Assembly (NCBI RefSeq): GCF_000832985.1
Contig: NZ_CP009920.1
Span: 3,342,501-3,406,500, forward strand
Reading direction: 5' to 3'
DNA: 64,000 bases
From: Priestia megaterium NBRC 15308 = ATCC 14581
Lineage (GTDB): Bacteria; Bacillota; Bacilli; Bacillales; Bacillaceae_H
The notes under the pieces are model-generated. The model did not search any database. It saw nothing but the letters and a program-made list of their open reading frames with translations, and was not told where the DNA came from. Below are positions 26,087-37,300 of this stretch, one piece after another. The first letter of the stretch is position 1, and each line of letters opens with the position of its first letter. Made by a program: the position numbers and the translations under genes.

Positions 26087-27049
26087 TTGACAGAACAATA
26101 TGAAGTAGCAACTTTTGCCGGCGGCTGTTTTTGGTGTATGGTGAAGCCCTTTGATGAACAGCCAGGCATTATAAAAGTTGTATCTGGCTATACAGGCGGT
26201 CACAAAGAGAACCCGACGTACAAAGAAGTATGCTCAGAAACAACGGGCCACTATGAAGCGGTCCAAATTACATTTGATCCAGAGGTTTTTCCATATGAAA
26301 AGCTTTTAGAACTATACTGGCCTCAAATTGATCCAACTGATGCAGGCGGACAATTTGCGGATCGAGGCGATTCATATCGAACAGCTATTTTTTATCACAA
26401 TGAACACCAAAAGGCACTAGCTGAAGAATCGAAGCAGCAATTAGAAGCAAGCGGTCGTTTTTCTGAGCCGATTGCTACACAAATTCTACCGGCAAAACCG
26501 TTTTATGAAGCGGAAGAATACCATCAAGGTTACTATAAGAAAAATAAATTCCGCTATGCTATGTATCGACGCGGGTCTGGACGTGATCGTTTTATTAAAG
26601 AAAACTGGAAAGACTTTGGACGCGACGAGCAGCTGAAAACGACATTAACGCCTATTCAGTATGAAGTTACTCAAAATGACGCAACGGAACCTCCGTTTCG
26701 CAATGAATTTTGGGATCATACAGAAGATGGTATTTATGTAGATATCGTATCAGGAGAGCCGTTGTTTAGTTCAACTGATAAATATGATGCCGGATGCGGA
26801 TGGCCGTCTTTCACAAAAGCGATTAATAAAGATGAAGTAAAAGAAAACATGGACGTTAGTCATAATATGGTTCGTACAGAAGTACGAAGCAAGACGGCTA
26901 ACTCTCATTTAGGTCATTTATTTGACGATGGTCCGCAAGATGCAGGCGGCTTGCGCTACTGCATCAACTCAGCAGCTCTTCGCTTTGTTCCGAAAGAAGA
27001 TTTAGAAAAAGAAGGATACGGGGAATACACGGTTTTATTTAACAAATAA
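26087..27049 (+). CDS. msrAB: fused methionine sulfoxide reductase MsrA-MsrB
   Basis: One chain of 320 residues repairs oxidised methionine. The MsrA domain (about 1-160) carries the catalytic GCFWC motif and [15 protein letters not shown]. The MsrB domain (about 170-315) carries GCGWPSF and the catalytic cysteine in [11 protein letters not shown]. The CxxC zinc pairs of many MsrB proteins are not visible, as in other Bacillus members. A TTG start at 26087, with GGAGG eight bases before, is preferred over the upstream ATG, which overlaps that site. It reduces both S- and R-methionine sulfoxide. Confidence 0.9.
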   Translation: MTEQYEVATFAGGCFWCMVKPFDEQPGIIKVVSGYTGGHKENPTYKEVCSETTGHYEAVQITFDPEVFPYEKLLELYWPQIDPTDAGGQFADRGDSYRTAIFYHNEHQKALAEESKQQLEASGRFSEPIATQILPAKPFYEAEEYHQGYYKKNKFRYAMYRRGSGRDRFIKENWKDFGRDEQLKTTLTPIQYEVTQNDATEPPFRNEFWDHTEDGIYVDIVSGEPLFSSTDKYDAGCGWPSFTKAINKDEVKENMDVSHNMVRTEVRSKTANSHLGHLFDDGPQDAGGLRYCINSAALRFVPKEDLEKEGYGEYTVLFNK

Positions 27050-27058
27050 AATAATATG

Positions 27059-27106
27059 AGAAAAAGAGCGTGATTCAACTTAAAGTTGGCTCACGCTCTT
27101 CTTTTT
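27059..27106. terminator. bidirectional intrinsic terminator
   Basis: The stem AAAGAGCGTGA / TCACGCTCTT, extended by CAACTT / AAGTTG, lies between msrAB (+) and the Ger permease gene (-). Confidence 0.85.
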
Positions 27107-28199
27107 GTGCTTTCTTTTGTTTTATTTTGGCTCGAATGAGGCTATAGAGAAAAAGGAAAGGAATGTAGCCATAAATAAAGTAAAAGCCGGTCATGGATAA
27201 TCGTGTATTAAGCTGATCGATGGTTTCCCGATCATCAAAGAAAATAGAGAAACCAAGAAGAGCAATAAGAACGAATATGAGAAAAATCGTAGGCGGCTTA
27301 TTAAATGTTTTACTAAATCCACGAATGGTACACCATACGCTGACAGCAATAGTAGGAAGAACGACTAAAAGCCACAGAGAAATTAAAATATATTCAAAAC
27401 GCTGTAAAAAGGGGATTTCAATAATTTTGGCCATCGTTAAAGTTGGCCAGATCGTATGCATTAACTGTCCCTGGCTAAAGTAGGCAAATGAAACTAATGC
27501 TGTGCACAAGTATAAAAAAGCACTGAACAAAATCCCAAGTTGACCCCATTTTTGGCTAGTAGCGCCGTTTTTTATAAAAGGATAGAAAAAAAGCACGGAT
27601 TCAAATCCCAAATTCTCAAAAGTCATCATTTTAGTTGAAATTAAAAATTCCCATATCGTGTGGTCAAATAAAGGAAATAAATTATTAAGATGCCCATATT
27701 TTAATGGATAAAGTAAGGCAAATACGAGCGGCAAGGGAAGCATAACTCCAAAAAAAGCAATTCCAGTAATCACACGAAATCCACCGGAGACTGTATAGTA
27801 AATAATAGGTAAGTAAACAAGTGATACAATCCATGTTTCCAGCTGCGGAAACATCCATATTTGTAAAATTTCTACGTACGTCCGGTAAATGGTTAACGCA
27901 AAAATAAAATAATAAGCCGATGCCGCAAGAGTGAAAGCTCCTCCGAGGTATTTCCCAAAATATAACCGGTGAATATCAACAATATCGCTGTTTTCGCGGA
28001 TTAAGATATTAAAAACCATGGCTAGTAAAATACAGACGCTGATCGCAGCAAGGATGATAGATATCCATGCTTCATAACCAGCTCCTTTAATAATGAGACG
28101 CTGAAATCCTAGTATCCCAACGCCAATTTGCGTAGAATGCACTAGAAAAAAAAGAAAAGAAGGGGAAACTTGATTTTCTTCTTTAATTGTATTGTGCAT
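27075..28199 (-). CDS. spore germination receptor subunit B (GerAB/GerKB-type permease)
   Basis: The 374 residues form about ten membrane helices in the GerAB branch of the amino acid-polyamine-organocation superfamily. This subunit carries the germinant-binding pocket in the inner spore membrane. It begins with a cytosolic NTIKEENQVSPSF stretch typical of the family. It is the last gene of a three-gene operon in the order A-C-B, as in gerK of B. subtilis. It starts 12 bases after the C subunit. Confidence 0.88.
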   Translation of the reverse strand: MHNTIKEENQVSPSFLFFLVHSTQIGVGILGFQRLIIKGAGYEAWISIILAAISVCILLAMVFNILIRENSDIVDIHRLYFGKYLGGAFTLAASAYYFIFALTIYRTYVEILQIWMFPQLETWIVSLVYLPIIYYTVSGGFRVITGIAFFGVMLPLPLVFALLYPLKYGHLNNLFPLFDHTIWEFLISTKMMTFENLGFESVLFFYPFIKNGATSQKWGQLGILFSAFLYLCTALVSFAYFSQGQLMHTIWPTLTMAKIIEIPFLQRFEYILISLWLLVVLPTIAVSVWCTIRGFSKTFNKPPTIFLIFVLIALLGFSIFFDDRETIDQLNTRLSMTGFYFIYGYIPFLFLYSLIRAKIKQKKAQKEEREPTLS

Positions 28200-28211
28200 C
28201 TTTTCTTCCTC

Positions 28212-29297
28212 CTAGTTGCTAATACCGGTTTGAATAAGATGAACGCGAGCTTTTACTTCAATATTCATATCCGGATATTGCGCTTTGAATTTTTCACTGT
28301 TAAACCCTCGCGTTTTACTTCGAACATAATCTGTAAAACAAATGGGGTCGATTTTGTGCCGCTGAAGCTTCTTAATAAAGGCATCCCCGTCTTTTTCAAT
28401 ATCTTTTTGAAGCGTTTTTTCAACCATTTTAATACTAGCCGGGTCTGTTAAATCTATCCATCCAGGAAACTCTTTTACAAGGCCATTGATAGTTAAGTGC
28501 GCAATAATACTTGGATGTTGATGATTTCCTTTAATTTCATACTTTGTTTTGGTGCGCAAGTTTTGCAGTATAATTTCACCTTTACGGTCACTTTCTTTAA
28601 TTTTTACCGAGTAGCGGCCGTGCTTTGCTCCGCTTGTTAGCAGCTTAAATAAAAACGTTTCTTTCATTCCGATGGTTGTAACGACTTTTTGTTTTTTGAA
28701 AAGCGCCAGTCCCTTTAATTTAATGGCATCTTTTTGCTGCGCTAAAACAGGAAGATAAGGGTCGCGGTCGTCGCTAAAAAAACTGAATAAAAAAATTTGT
28801 AAATTGGTGTTAGGCAAATTTTCTGTGCGGATATTTTGTTCGATTAAATTAGAAATAAACTGATAGTCTTTAATTTTCTTTTTCGTAACAGAGCTCAATA
28901 ATTCATGTGCGTTACCATCTGCAATGCTTAATTTAATATTACGTCCAAGGTCTGGATTTCTAGCAATTGTGTTTACTAATTCATCCACGCCATGTGTTGC
29001 AAATTCTTTTCCCATGACGATGCTCCTTAATTGACCAAAAGCGACCGGAAGAGATGATTTATTGTTTAAACGAAGCGGAATATCAAAGGATGAATTAGCA
29101 GTAGCCGCAATAATACTAGGTTCTTCCGTTGGCCCGTACTTATAAATAGGGTATAAAATGGTTCCTCTCACTTTATTGCTTTGAGGAATATAATCATATC
29201 CGATGGAGTTGACTACTTGAATTTCGTCAATTGTTTCACGGTCTGCACAGCTCGTTAAGAAAGTAAGACAAGTGCATAAAATAAGTATTCTCTTCAT
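28212..29297 (-). CDS. spore germination receptor subunit C, Ger(x)C lipoprotein
   Basis: The 361-residue protein has a lipoprotein signal. After MKRILILCTCLTFL the lipobox LTSC places the acylated cysteine near residue 17, followed by the family motif DRETIDEIQVVNSIGYD. The Ger(x)C domain spans the rest. GerC subunits sit on the outer face of the inner spore membrane with the A and B subunits. It lies 14 bases downstream of the A subunit gene. Confidence 0.9.
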   Translation of the reverse strand: MKRILILCTCLTFLTSCADRETIDEIQVVNSIGYDYIPQSNKVRGTILYPIYKYGPTEEPSIIAATANSSFDIPLRLNNKSSLPVAFGQLRSIVMGKEFATHGVDELVNTIARNPDLGRNIKLSIADGNAHELLSSVTKKKIKDYQFISNLIEQNIRTENLPNTNLQIFLFSFFSDDRDPYLPVLAQQKDAIKLKGLALFKKQKVVTTIGMKETFLFKLLTSGAKHGRYSVKIKESDRKGEIILQNLRTKTKYEIKGNHQHPSIIAHLTINGLVKEFPGWIDLTDPASIKMVEKTLQKDIEKDGDAFIKKLQRHKIDPICFTDYVRSKTRGFNSEKFKAQYPDMNIEVKARVHLIQTGISN

Positions 29298-29311
29298 GGC
29301 GTTTCCCCGCT

Positions 29312-30832
29312 TTACTCATTATCTAAATTACTTTTTCGTTTAGTCTTATTCGCTTTATTAGGGTTATAGCGGAAGCGTTCTAAAGGACGCAAGTAGCTTG
29401 GCCGCTTTGCTGTATGACTATAGGGCAATCGCAGAAAGGTATCCCTATACTCTGTTGGACGAAACGGAAAAAGCGGAACAAGATAAGGCATGCCCAAAGA
29501 TTTTAAACGAAGCAAGTGAACCAGCAGGAAGCAAAAGCCGAACGTAATGCCGACTAAACCAAACGCAGTAGCAAACAAAATAAAAGGAAAACGTAATAAA
29601 CGGATGGTGTTAGACATTTTAAAAATAGGCGTTGTAAAAGAGGCTAAAGCTGTCAGTGAAACAATAATAAGTAAAATATTGCTTGTTAATGCAGCTTCTA
29701 CTGTTGCTTGCCCAATAACAATCCCGCCTACGATTCCCAGCGTTTGACCTACTTTTGTTGGAAGTCTGGCTCCGGCCTCGCGAAGCAGTTCAATGGTTAT
29801 TTCTAAAAAAAGTACTTCGATGACCGGTGGAAAAGGAACGTTTGTCCTTGAAAAAATAATAGGCCCGAGCAAATCTTTTGGAAGCATCTCATAATGATAC
29901 GTAACAATGGCTACATAAAGAGGCGTAGCAAAAATAGAGAAAAAGACGCCTAAAATACGAATAACTCGGAAAAAAGATCCTAGAACCCACGGCAGATAGT
30001 AGTCTTCAGGTGAAACAAAGAAGTCAAGCAGCGTTGACGGCCCCGTAACTGCGTAGGGTGAACCGCTTGAAAAGAAGGCAGCTTGCCCGTTTAACAGACT
30101 AAACAAGACTCGGTCAATCCGCTCGGTTGTTAAAAAAAGCGGAAACGCCGTAGAAGAATTATCGGAAATTAATTGATCAAGCATTGTACTATCAAAAATG
30201 ACGTCGAAATCTATATCTTCAAGGCGCTGCGTCATAGTCTCTACGTGCTGAGGGTTCGTTACGCCTTCTAAGTAAACAAGAACGACGCGCGTTTTCGATT
30301 TGTTTCCTACGGTAAGTTCTTTAAAAATAAGATTTTCGGAAATGACCGTTTTTCTCATTAAATAGAGATTGACATCTAAATCCTCTACAAAACCAATTTT
30401 AGGACCAACAACGCTGAACTCATTTTCCGTTTCATTTTCTTTTCGAAAACCTGTATCAAAGCTTTGAACTTTAATAAGCGCTACTAGCTTATCGTCTTTA
30501 TGTAATTGAAACATTACGTAGCCGCGCAGCATCTTTTCTAAAATCTCTTTTGTATCTTTTGTAACGGAAATATCTTCGATTGGCAGAACGTTTTCGACTT
30601 CTTGCACACTGCTTAACGTGAAGTCTAGTTTTTGAAAGGGCTCGAGTATTTTATCTTCAACGCTTTGCATGTTTACGAGCTGCTTAAAATAAGTAATGAT
30701 GTATTTTCGATGCTGTGAGCCAATGGCTAATGTCATAAAGTCACTTGATTTCTTAAACTGTTTAATCAGTTCATCCAATGATTTTTTGGGCTGATCGTCT
30801 GCATTCTTTTTTTTAAATAAATGTTTAAACAT
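29312..30832 (-). CDS. spore germination receptor subunit A (GerA family)
   Basis: The protein of about 506 residues has a soluble N-terminal domain (1-250), a membrane part with four or five helices (with GPIIFSRTNVPFPPVIEVL and PTKVGQTLGIVGGIVIGQ), and a basic cytosolic tail. These are GerAA/GerKA features. It forms the germinant-gated ion channel of the receptor. ATG 30832 is chosen because AGGGG precedes it by seven bases; the upstream 26 codons are unlike the family. Expected to be driven by sigma-G in the forespore; no clear promoter was identified. Confidence 0.9.
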   Translation of the reverse strand: MFKHLFKKKNADDQPKKSLDELIKQFKKSSDFMTLAIGSQHRKYIITYFKQLVNMQSVEDKILEPFQKLDFTLSSVQEVENVLPIEDISVTKDTKEILEKMLRGYVMFQLHKDDKLVALIKVQSFDTGFRKENETENEFSVVGPKIGFVEDLDVNLYLMRKTVISENLIFKELTVGNKSKTRVVLVYLEGVTNPQHVETMTQRLEDIDFDVIFDSTMLDQLISDNSSTAFPLFLTTERIDRVLFSLLNGQAAFFSSGSPYAVTGPSTLLDFFVSPEDYYLPWVLGSFFRVIRILGVFFSIFATPLYVAIVTYHYEMLPKDLLGPIIFSRTNVPFPPVIEVLFLEITIELLREAGARLPTKVGQTLGIVGGIVIGQATVEAALTSNILLIIVSLTALASFTTPIFKMSNTIRLLRFPFILFATAFGLVGITFGFCFLLVHLLRLKSLGMPYLVPLFPFRPTEYRDTFLRLPYSHTAKRPSYLRPLERFRYNPNKANKTKRKSNLDNE

Positions 30833-30937
30833 AACCGTGCCCCTCACTTGACTTTCTATTACTGGTAGTTTGTTCATGTACTTCCTTTTTATTCGACTAT
30901 TTTTTCTCAAGAAGAAAGGAAGAATATAAAGACAAAC

Positions 30938-30975
30938 TTTACACTCTTTTACAGTGGGTAAACAGTGGATTTACG
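30938..30975 (+). promoter_or_regulatory. candidate Pho box (four TT(T/A)ACA-like repeats)
   Basis: Hexamers TTTACA (30938), TTTACA (30948), TAAACA (30959) and TTTACG (30970) recur at 10-11 bp steps on one face of the helix. PhoP of Bacillus binds TT(A/T/C)ACA repeats at this spacing. It lies about 60 bp upstream of the alkaline phosphatase gene. Confidence 0.7.
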
Positions 30976-31034
30976 TTTGAATGGTAACTTTAGACATGTC
31001 GAAGATAATGAAATAAAGGAGCGGGTACATTTAT

Positions 31035-32690
31035 ATGAAGAAAAAATTAGCAGGTATTACACTGGCAGGAGCCGTAGCATTGGCCTCGTTTGGTGTAGGA
31101 AACTCACTTATTCAAACGGAAGCAAAAGTGGAGCACAAGTCAGCTAAGAAACCTCAAAATGTCATTATGATGGTAATGGACGGGACGAGTTCAAATGCTA
31201 CTACACTCGCAAGATGGTACAAGGGAAAACCGTTACATATGGATCAGCTGATGGCCGGGGGAGTACGTGCGTATTCGGCAGAATCTGCTATTACAGATTC
31301 CGCTCCGGCAGCTACTGCTTTAGCAACAGGAAATAAATCAAATTCAGGCTATGTAGGTGTGCTTCCTTCAGTAGTGAATACACCTGGAATTAAACCCGTA
31401 GAAAAAGAAGATCAATTTCGTCCCGTAGCAAACGTTCTAGAAGGAGCAAAGCTTTCAGGGCGCGCGACAGGAATTGTGGCTACTTCTGAAATCCAGCACG
31501 CCACACCAGCTGGTTTTTCAGCCCACAACTATAACCGTGATGATTTTCAAACGCTAGCGGAGCAGCAAGTGTATCAAAACATTGATGTAGTGCTTGGAGG
31601 AGGTAAGCAATCTCTTCTTCCGGGAAAAGAAGAAAAAAGCCGGAAAGATAGTGAAAACTTAGTCAATGTATTGAATAAAAGAGGATATGACTTTGTAGAA
31701 AATAAAAAGGAATTAGAGCAGTCACGCGCCAAAAAAATCTGGGGGAGCTTCGCCGACCGAGACTTAGCGTATGATATGGACCGACCGCAGACAAAAGCAG
31801 AACAGCCAAAGTTGTCCCAGATGACAAATAAAGCAATAACAACACTATCCAAAGATAAAGACGGGTTTTTCTTATTTGTTGAAGGAAGCAAAACCGATTG
31901 GGCAGCTCATGCGAATGATCCAATAGGCATGATTAGCGATGTACTAGCGTTTGATGAAGCAGTAGGCAAAGCAGTAGAGTTCGCTGAAAAAGATGGAAAT
32001 ACGATGGTTATTGCGATTGCCGATCACGGAAACAGCGGTCTTTCAATCGGTAATGCAAATACAACAAAAGGATATGATACCACACCTGTTTCTGCTTATA
32101 TTGATCCATTAAAAAAAGCAAAAATGACGTTAGAAGGTGCTACGTCTAAATTAAAAGAAGATTTATCAAATAAAGAAGAAGTAGCTGCTCTGTATGGTTT
32201 ATCAAATCTAACTTCAGAGGAAAAAGCGCAGCTGACTAAAGCAAGAGATAAAAAAGAAATCAGTGCTGCACTATCGAAGTTATTAGCCAACCGAGCAAAC
32301 CTTGGATTCACAACGGGCGGTCATACGGGTGAGGATGTATTTCTGTATTCATACGGCGTAAATCGACCAACGGGGCACTTTGATAATACGGATATTGCCA
32401 AACATATGGCTAAATCAATGAATATTAACTTAAACCAGTTAACAAATGAATTATTTATTGAAGCAAATAAAGCTTTTAAAGGCTCAAAGGTAGCGGTTGA
32501 CTCAAAAGACAAAAACAACCCTGTGCTGGTTGTTACAAACAATAAGCGAACGGTGCGTTTTCCAGTAAATAAAAATATTGCTATTGTAAATGGAAAAGAA
32601 ATTCAAATGGACAGCGTAGTGGTACAGGATAAAAAGAATCGCTTCTTTGTATCAAAACAAGCACAGCAAATTGTAAAAAATGAAAAATAA
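31035..32690 (+). CDS. secreted alkaline phosphatase
   Basis: The 551-residue protein starts with a signal peptide (MKKKLAGITLAGAVALASFG, cleavage likely after QTEA). The metal site begins with MVMDGTSSN. The nucleophile serine lies in TDSAPAATALATG. Later metal ligands are in DWAAHANDP, IADHGN and TTGGHTGED. It releases phosphate from organic esters outside the cell. It is longer than B. subtilis PhoA, with about 90 extra C-terminal residues that look like a beta-rich appendage. AAAGGAG precedes the ATG. The candidate Pho box upstream fits induction under phosphate starvation. Confidence 0.92.
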   Translation: MKKKLAGITLAGAVALASFGVGNSLIQTEAKVEHKSAKKPQNVIMMVMDGTSSNATTLARWYKGKPLHMDQLMAGGVRAYSAESAITDSAPAATALATGNKSNSGYVGVLPSVVNTPGIKPVEKEDQFRPVANVLEGAKLSGRATGIVATSEIQHATPAGFSAHNYNRDDFQTLAEQQVYQNIDVVLGGGKQSLLPGKEEKSRKDSENLVNVLNKRGYDFVENKKELEQSRAKKIWGSFADRDLAYDMDRPQTKAEQPKLSQMTNKAITTLSKDKDGFFLFVEGSKTDWAAHANDPIGMISDVLAFDEAVGKAVEFAEKDGNTMVIAIADHGNSGLSIGNANTTKGYDTTPVSAYIDPLKKAKMTLEGATSKLKEDLSNKEEVAALYGLSNLTSEEKAQLTKARDKKEISAALSKLLANRANLGFTTGGHTGEDVFLYSYGVNRPTGHFDNTDIAKHMAKSMNINLNQLTNELFIEANKAFKGSKVAVDSKDKNNPVLVVTNNKRTVRFPVNKNIAIVNGKEIQMDSVVVQDKKNRFFVSKQAQQIVKNEK

Positions 32691-32700
32691 GAAATGAATG

Positions 32701-32740
32701 CAAAACAGGTCGGGTTATAACTTTAGGCCTGTTTTTTTAC
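32701..32740 (+). terminator. intrinsic terminator of the phosphatase gene
   Basis: The arms AAACAGG and CCTGTTT with a loose inner loop are followed by seven T. Confidence 0.65.
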
Positions 32741-33441
32741 AAATAATAGATGGTTAATTAGGTTATGTAGCCTTTATAGAGGAATGAAGCTATTTATTTT
32801 ACAAATAAATAGCTTTGAACACTTAAAGAAATGGAAAGTCTTCACGTTTAACTATATGTGATTTATACTATGAAATGGTATAATAATCATAGTTTTAAAA
32901 GGAACTAGTTCGGAATACATATGTAAGTTCATACCTTTGTATGCTAGAATTTTTATAATAAAATGAATAAAAAATACATAAATTCTTTTGGATGAAATCA
33001 CAAAACCATGGTTGTTAAGGACAATATGTAAGTAATTACCTTTAATAAAAAGTAAAAAAATTAACAAAAGTATGGGTGAAAGAGCGTAGAACATGTTTTA
33101 ATAGTAAGAGAAAACAAAATGATTGAAAAGAGCGTGTCGCCTTTATCTAAAATGTTAAATAAAGATTTTGACATGCTGATTTACAGATTATAAAAAGGGT
33201 ATTAAATCATTGTTAGGAAAATAAATGATAATGGATAAACGGTTTTTATGTCTTCTTCTAGAAAACCTACAATTATTGCAATATTCCCCATGAACAATCG
33301 TTGTGTGTTTATTAACGATTAGCGTCCGTGTAGATCATTCATCTCAACATAAAAGCACTATAACGATGTGTAGACATGCATAAAACAGAATGGGCAATAG
33401 TTCGTACTATACTTTAACATTGTATCCTAGGGGGAGTCAGG
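32741..33441. other. long AT-rich intergenic region
   Basis: No convincing gene is present. A perfect hairpin (AAGCTATTTATT / AATAAATAGCTT) lies near 32786-32814. A promoter-like pair TTGACA (33168-33173) and TAAAAA (33191-33196), 17 bp apart, could drive the LytTR gene at 33442 with a leader of about 240 bases. A minus-strand frame near 32852-33094 is too AT-rich and lacks a ribosome site. Confidence 0.5.
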
Positions 33442-34185
33442 ATGAACAAAATTAACTTAATTATTGCCGATGATAACGAAGATTCGGTTGAAATTTTAGA
33501 TTATTTTATAGAACAGCTTCCGGAATTTGAAGTGATTAGCATCTGCAAAGACGGAGAGCAGCTTGTACAGGAAGTGATGGCTAAGAGTCCAGACCTTTTG
33601 CTCGTAGACATTAATATGCCTACGATTAACGGGGTAGATGCCATAAAAAAGTGCCTGCGCATTAAGCCGAATTTAAACTTCATTTTTATCACTGGTTATG
33701 ATGAATTTGCTGTGAAGGCATTTGAGCTGTCAGCACTGGATTACATTGTAAAACCGATTGAAAAAACCAGGCTTTATATGGCGTTAGAGCGGGCAAAAAA
33801 CTCCATTGGAATTGATAAAAATCAGTCAAAAAAGCCAGGGGAGAAATTAAAAAGACTACCTGTAAAATTTAATGGTTCTACTTATTACATTCCAATTGAT
33901 CAAATTATTTTTATCGAGAAATCCGGAAAAAAATGCTTAATCTATACTCAATCACGTGTCTATGAGACATATGAAAATATTAGTGATATCTATATGTATT
34001 TGAACCCTTCTGTATTTAGTCAAACACACCGGTCTTATATCGTGAATTTACAGAAAGTTTCGCACATCACACCAAAAAACGAAACATATCTTGTTTATTT
34101 CTTAGAAATTGATGAATATGCTCATATCTCAAAATTAAAAATCCAAGACGTTCAAAAACAGCTGCATCAGTTAATGACGAATTAA
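33442..34185 (+). CDS. LytTR-type response regulator
   Basis: The 247 residues form a receiver domain (IIADDNEDS, phospho-Asp in LLLVDINMPTING, lysine in DYIVKPIE) and a C-terminal LytTR DNA-binding domain (from about 135; IIFIEKSGKKCLIY, QTHRSYIVNLQKV). It resembles NatR elsewhere in the window in design but is clearly diverged. No LytS-type kinase is adjacent. The next gene encodes a large hybrid kinase whose own receiver is at its C-terminus, so the pairing is uncertain. GGGGGAG precedes the ATG. Confidence 0.87.
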   Translation: MNKINLIIADDNEDSVEILDYFIEQLPEFEVISICKDGEQLVQEVMAKSPDLLLVDINMPTINGVDAIKKCLRIKPNLNFIFITGYDEFAVKAFELSALDYIVKPIEKTRLYMALERAKNSIGIDKNQSKKPGEKLKRLPVKFNGSTYYIPIDQIIFIEKSGKKCLIYTQSRVYETYENISDIYMYLNPSVFSQTHRSYIVNLQKVSHITPKNETYLVYFLEIDEYAHISKLKIQDVQKQLHQLMTN

Positions 34186-34344
34186 GAGATGCTGCTGCTT
34201 CTAAAATAGCTATGTTGATGAAAGGACGAAGCTTATGCAAGTTTCGTCTATTTCATGTGTCTGCTTTCGGAATAAATGATAGTAATATAGTTCTTATGAG
34301 AAGAGTTAGATAGAAGAAGTAACGTTGAATTGAAAGGAAAGCAA

Positions 34345-37300
34345 ATGATGTCAATTACTGGTCACTATAATGAATTTACCGTATTTCTTGCTGTCATTGT
34401 AGGGATTCTTGCCTCTTATACAGCACTTGATATTATGAGCAAAATGATAAAAAAACAGCGGAACAATTATTTGTGGCTTACACTGTCAGCAACTTCAATG
34501 GGGCTTGGAGTGGGGGCGATGCATTATATTGCTATGCTTGCTTATTATGTTCCTGTTAGCTTTCATTTTGATGCTGTACTTTCTGTCCTTGCTTTAATAA
34601 TAGCGATTAGCGGATCATTAGTTGCGTTTTGGACATTCTGGAAATGGCGCACGTCGGTATGGTCAGGGCTTATTTTAGGAAGCAGCATTCTGGGTACGCA
34701 TTACATTGCAATGGCAGCAATCGAAACAGAAGCACGAATTCATTATGCCCTGCTATCTGTTTTGCTTTCTATCATCATCGCCCTGGTCGTTGCATTTTAT
34801 GCGATGCACTTGTTTTTTCGTTCGAAAAGCGTGAAGGCTAATCCGTTTCTTAAACTTGTTAGCTCTATTTTACTGGGCATTGGAATTTCAGTTATGCATT
34901 TCATCAGTATGTATGGAATGAAGCTGCATATTGCACACTCAGTTGCTAGAAAATGGGGGCAGTGGCTGCCGTATCAAGCGCCATTTTCCAATATTATTGC
35001 AAGTATCACAATTACGCTACTCATTGTCTTCCTGCTCGTTGCAGCTTTTAAGCGTCAAGAAGAAGTGAGGGAGAGTCAATTAAAAGAAGAGTATTATCAA
35101 TCTCTTTTTAACTACAATCCCAATATTGTGTGTGCGGTTGATTTGTACGGCAATATTCAAACGATTAATCCAAAAGGAATCGAGCTAACGGGATACACGT
35201 TGCATCAAATGGAGAAAATTCCGTTTCCTTATATGTTTAGAGAAGCTGAGAAAGCTGAAGAATATATGTGGAAATCTCTGAGCGGAGACTCTGTTTATTA
35301 TGAAGCAACGCTCATTCGCAAAGATAATCAGCCTGTATATGTTGAAGTAACGCAAATGCCTATTATTGTTCATGATCAAATTAAAGGCAGTTACGTCATC
35401 GCCAAAGATGTGACGGACCGAAAAAAGGCTCAACAGCAGCTGTTGGATTTACAAAAAGATTTAAAACGCACGCTTTCACAGCAAGATGGCGCTATTTTTA
35501 AATTTGTGAAAAACGATAAAGGATATATTCATACCATGTGCGAAGGAAAGATGGTTCGTGAAATGGGATATGAGGAAATAGATGTTGTTGGTAAAACACT
35601 TGAAGAATTTTTGCCTGAATCCTACGCAAAAGAAAATAAGAGATACTATGAGAAGGCATGGGCGGGAGAGAAAGTGTCTTATGAAGTACTTTTGAACGAC
35701 TTTGCTTACTATACGAAGTTAATACCTCATATCTACAAAGGAGAAGTACAAGAGGTTATTGGTTCTATAGTAGATATTACTGATCTTCACGAAGCAAGAG
35801 AAAAGCTGGCTAAAAGTGAAAGCATGTATCGCTCCGTTCTCTCTACAATGTCAGAAGGTGTAGTGTTTCATGACCTTGAAGGAAATCTAATTGCTGCCAA
35901 TGCATACGCTGCTAAAATTCTAAACGTGCCTTACGACCAAATGTTATCGGTTAACCCGTTTGGTTTAGACTGGGAAATTATTCATCCTGACGGTACACCT
36001 TTTGCACTGGAAGACATTCCATCTGTTCGTTGTCTTCACACAAAAGAGCCTGTACGAAACACGATCATGGGCATTTATTTAAATGAGAAAAAGTTGACTT
36101 GGCTTTCGGTGAATGCTGAACCTCTTCAAGAAAGCAAATATTATAAAGGCGTAGTTGTCACATTTTATGATATTACAAAACAGCAGGAACAAGAACAAGA
36201 TTTGCTTCATTCCAATCAGCAAATGATTATAGCAAAAGAAGAAGCCGAAAAGGCAAATCAAGCCAAGTCTGAATTTTTATCAAAAGTAAGCCATGAGCTT
36301 CGTACGCCTTTAAACAGTATTTTAGGCTATGCACAGATATTGGAAGAGCAAGGGGAAAAAGATTTAACAGAAAAACAATTGAATCGTATACGGAAAATTT
36401 TAAAAGCAGGTAATCATCTTCTTTATTTGATAAATGAAACGCTTGATTTATCGAAAATTGAATCAGGCCACTTAGCGATTAATCTTGAACCGGTGTCGGT
36501 AAAAGAGGCAATTGAAGACGCGCTTAAAATTATGAAACCACTAGCAAAAGATAAGCATAGTATACTTTATACTCGCTTTCACGCATACCAAGAAGTCTTT
36601 ATTGAAGTAGATGAACTTCGGTTTCAGCAGATCTTATTAAATCTGCTTACAAACGCTATTAAATATTCGCCCGCTTATCGCGATATCACTATCTATACCG
36701 ACATCACTCAGCGTCACGTAACTATATCGATCGAAGATAAGGGTTTTGGAATTCCAGCTTCAGAATTAAATCGGATTTTTGAGCCTTTCTACCGTGTGAA
36801 TAGACTAGAAAAAGACGGAACAGGAATTGGGTTGGCGCTTGTAAAACAGCTTGTTGTATTAATGAATGGAACGTACGGAGTGCGAAGTGAAGAAGGAAAA
36901 GGCAGTACATTTTGGGTGCGTTTTCCTATAGTCCATCCACCTGTTCCTAAACGATTATCCAGTGGAGGGGAAGCCGAGTCATTCTTAGGTTTTTCCATGC
37001 CAATTTCAATTGTGTATATTGAGGATAACGATACAAATATCGAGCTTATGCAGTCGATTCTTTATCCATATAAAAACGTTAAGCTCTTAGTTGCCAAAAC
37101 AGGAGAAAACGGCATCGGGCTAATCAGGTCCATTTCACCGGATATGATCTTAATTGATATTGATCTGCCTGATATGAATGGTTTTGAGGTATGCACACAG
37201 CTTCAGCTGGAAAAAGAGTTGAAGCATATTCCGCGAGTCGCCCTGAGTGCAAGCGCGATGCAAAGCGATATCGATCAAGCTTTTTTAGTCGGTTTTAGTG

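Noticed and set aside
32852-33094. 80-residue minus-strand hydrophobic frame between the phosphatase and the LytTR gene
   Set aside because: Very AT-rich, no ribosome site, and the composition is expected by chance in such DNA.
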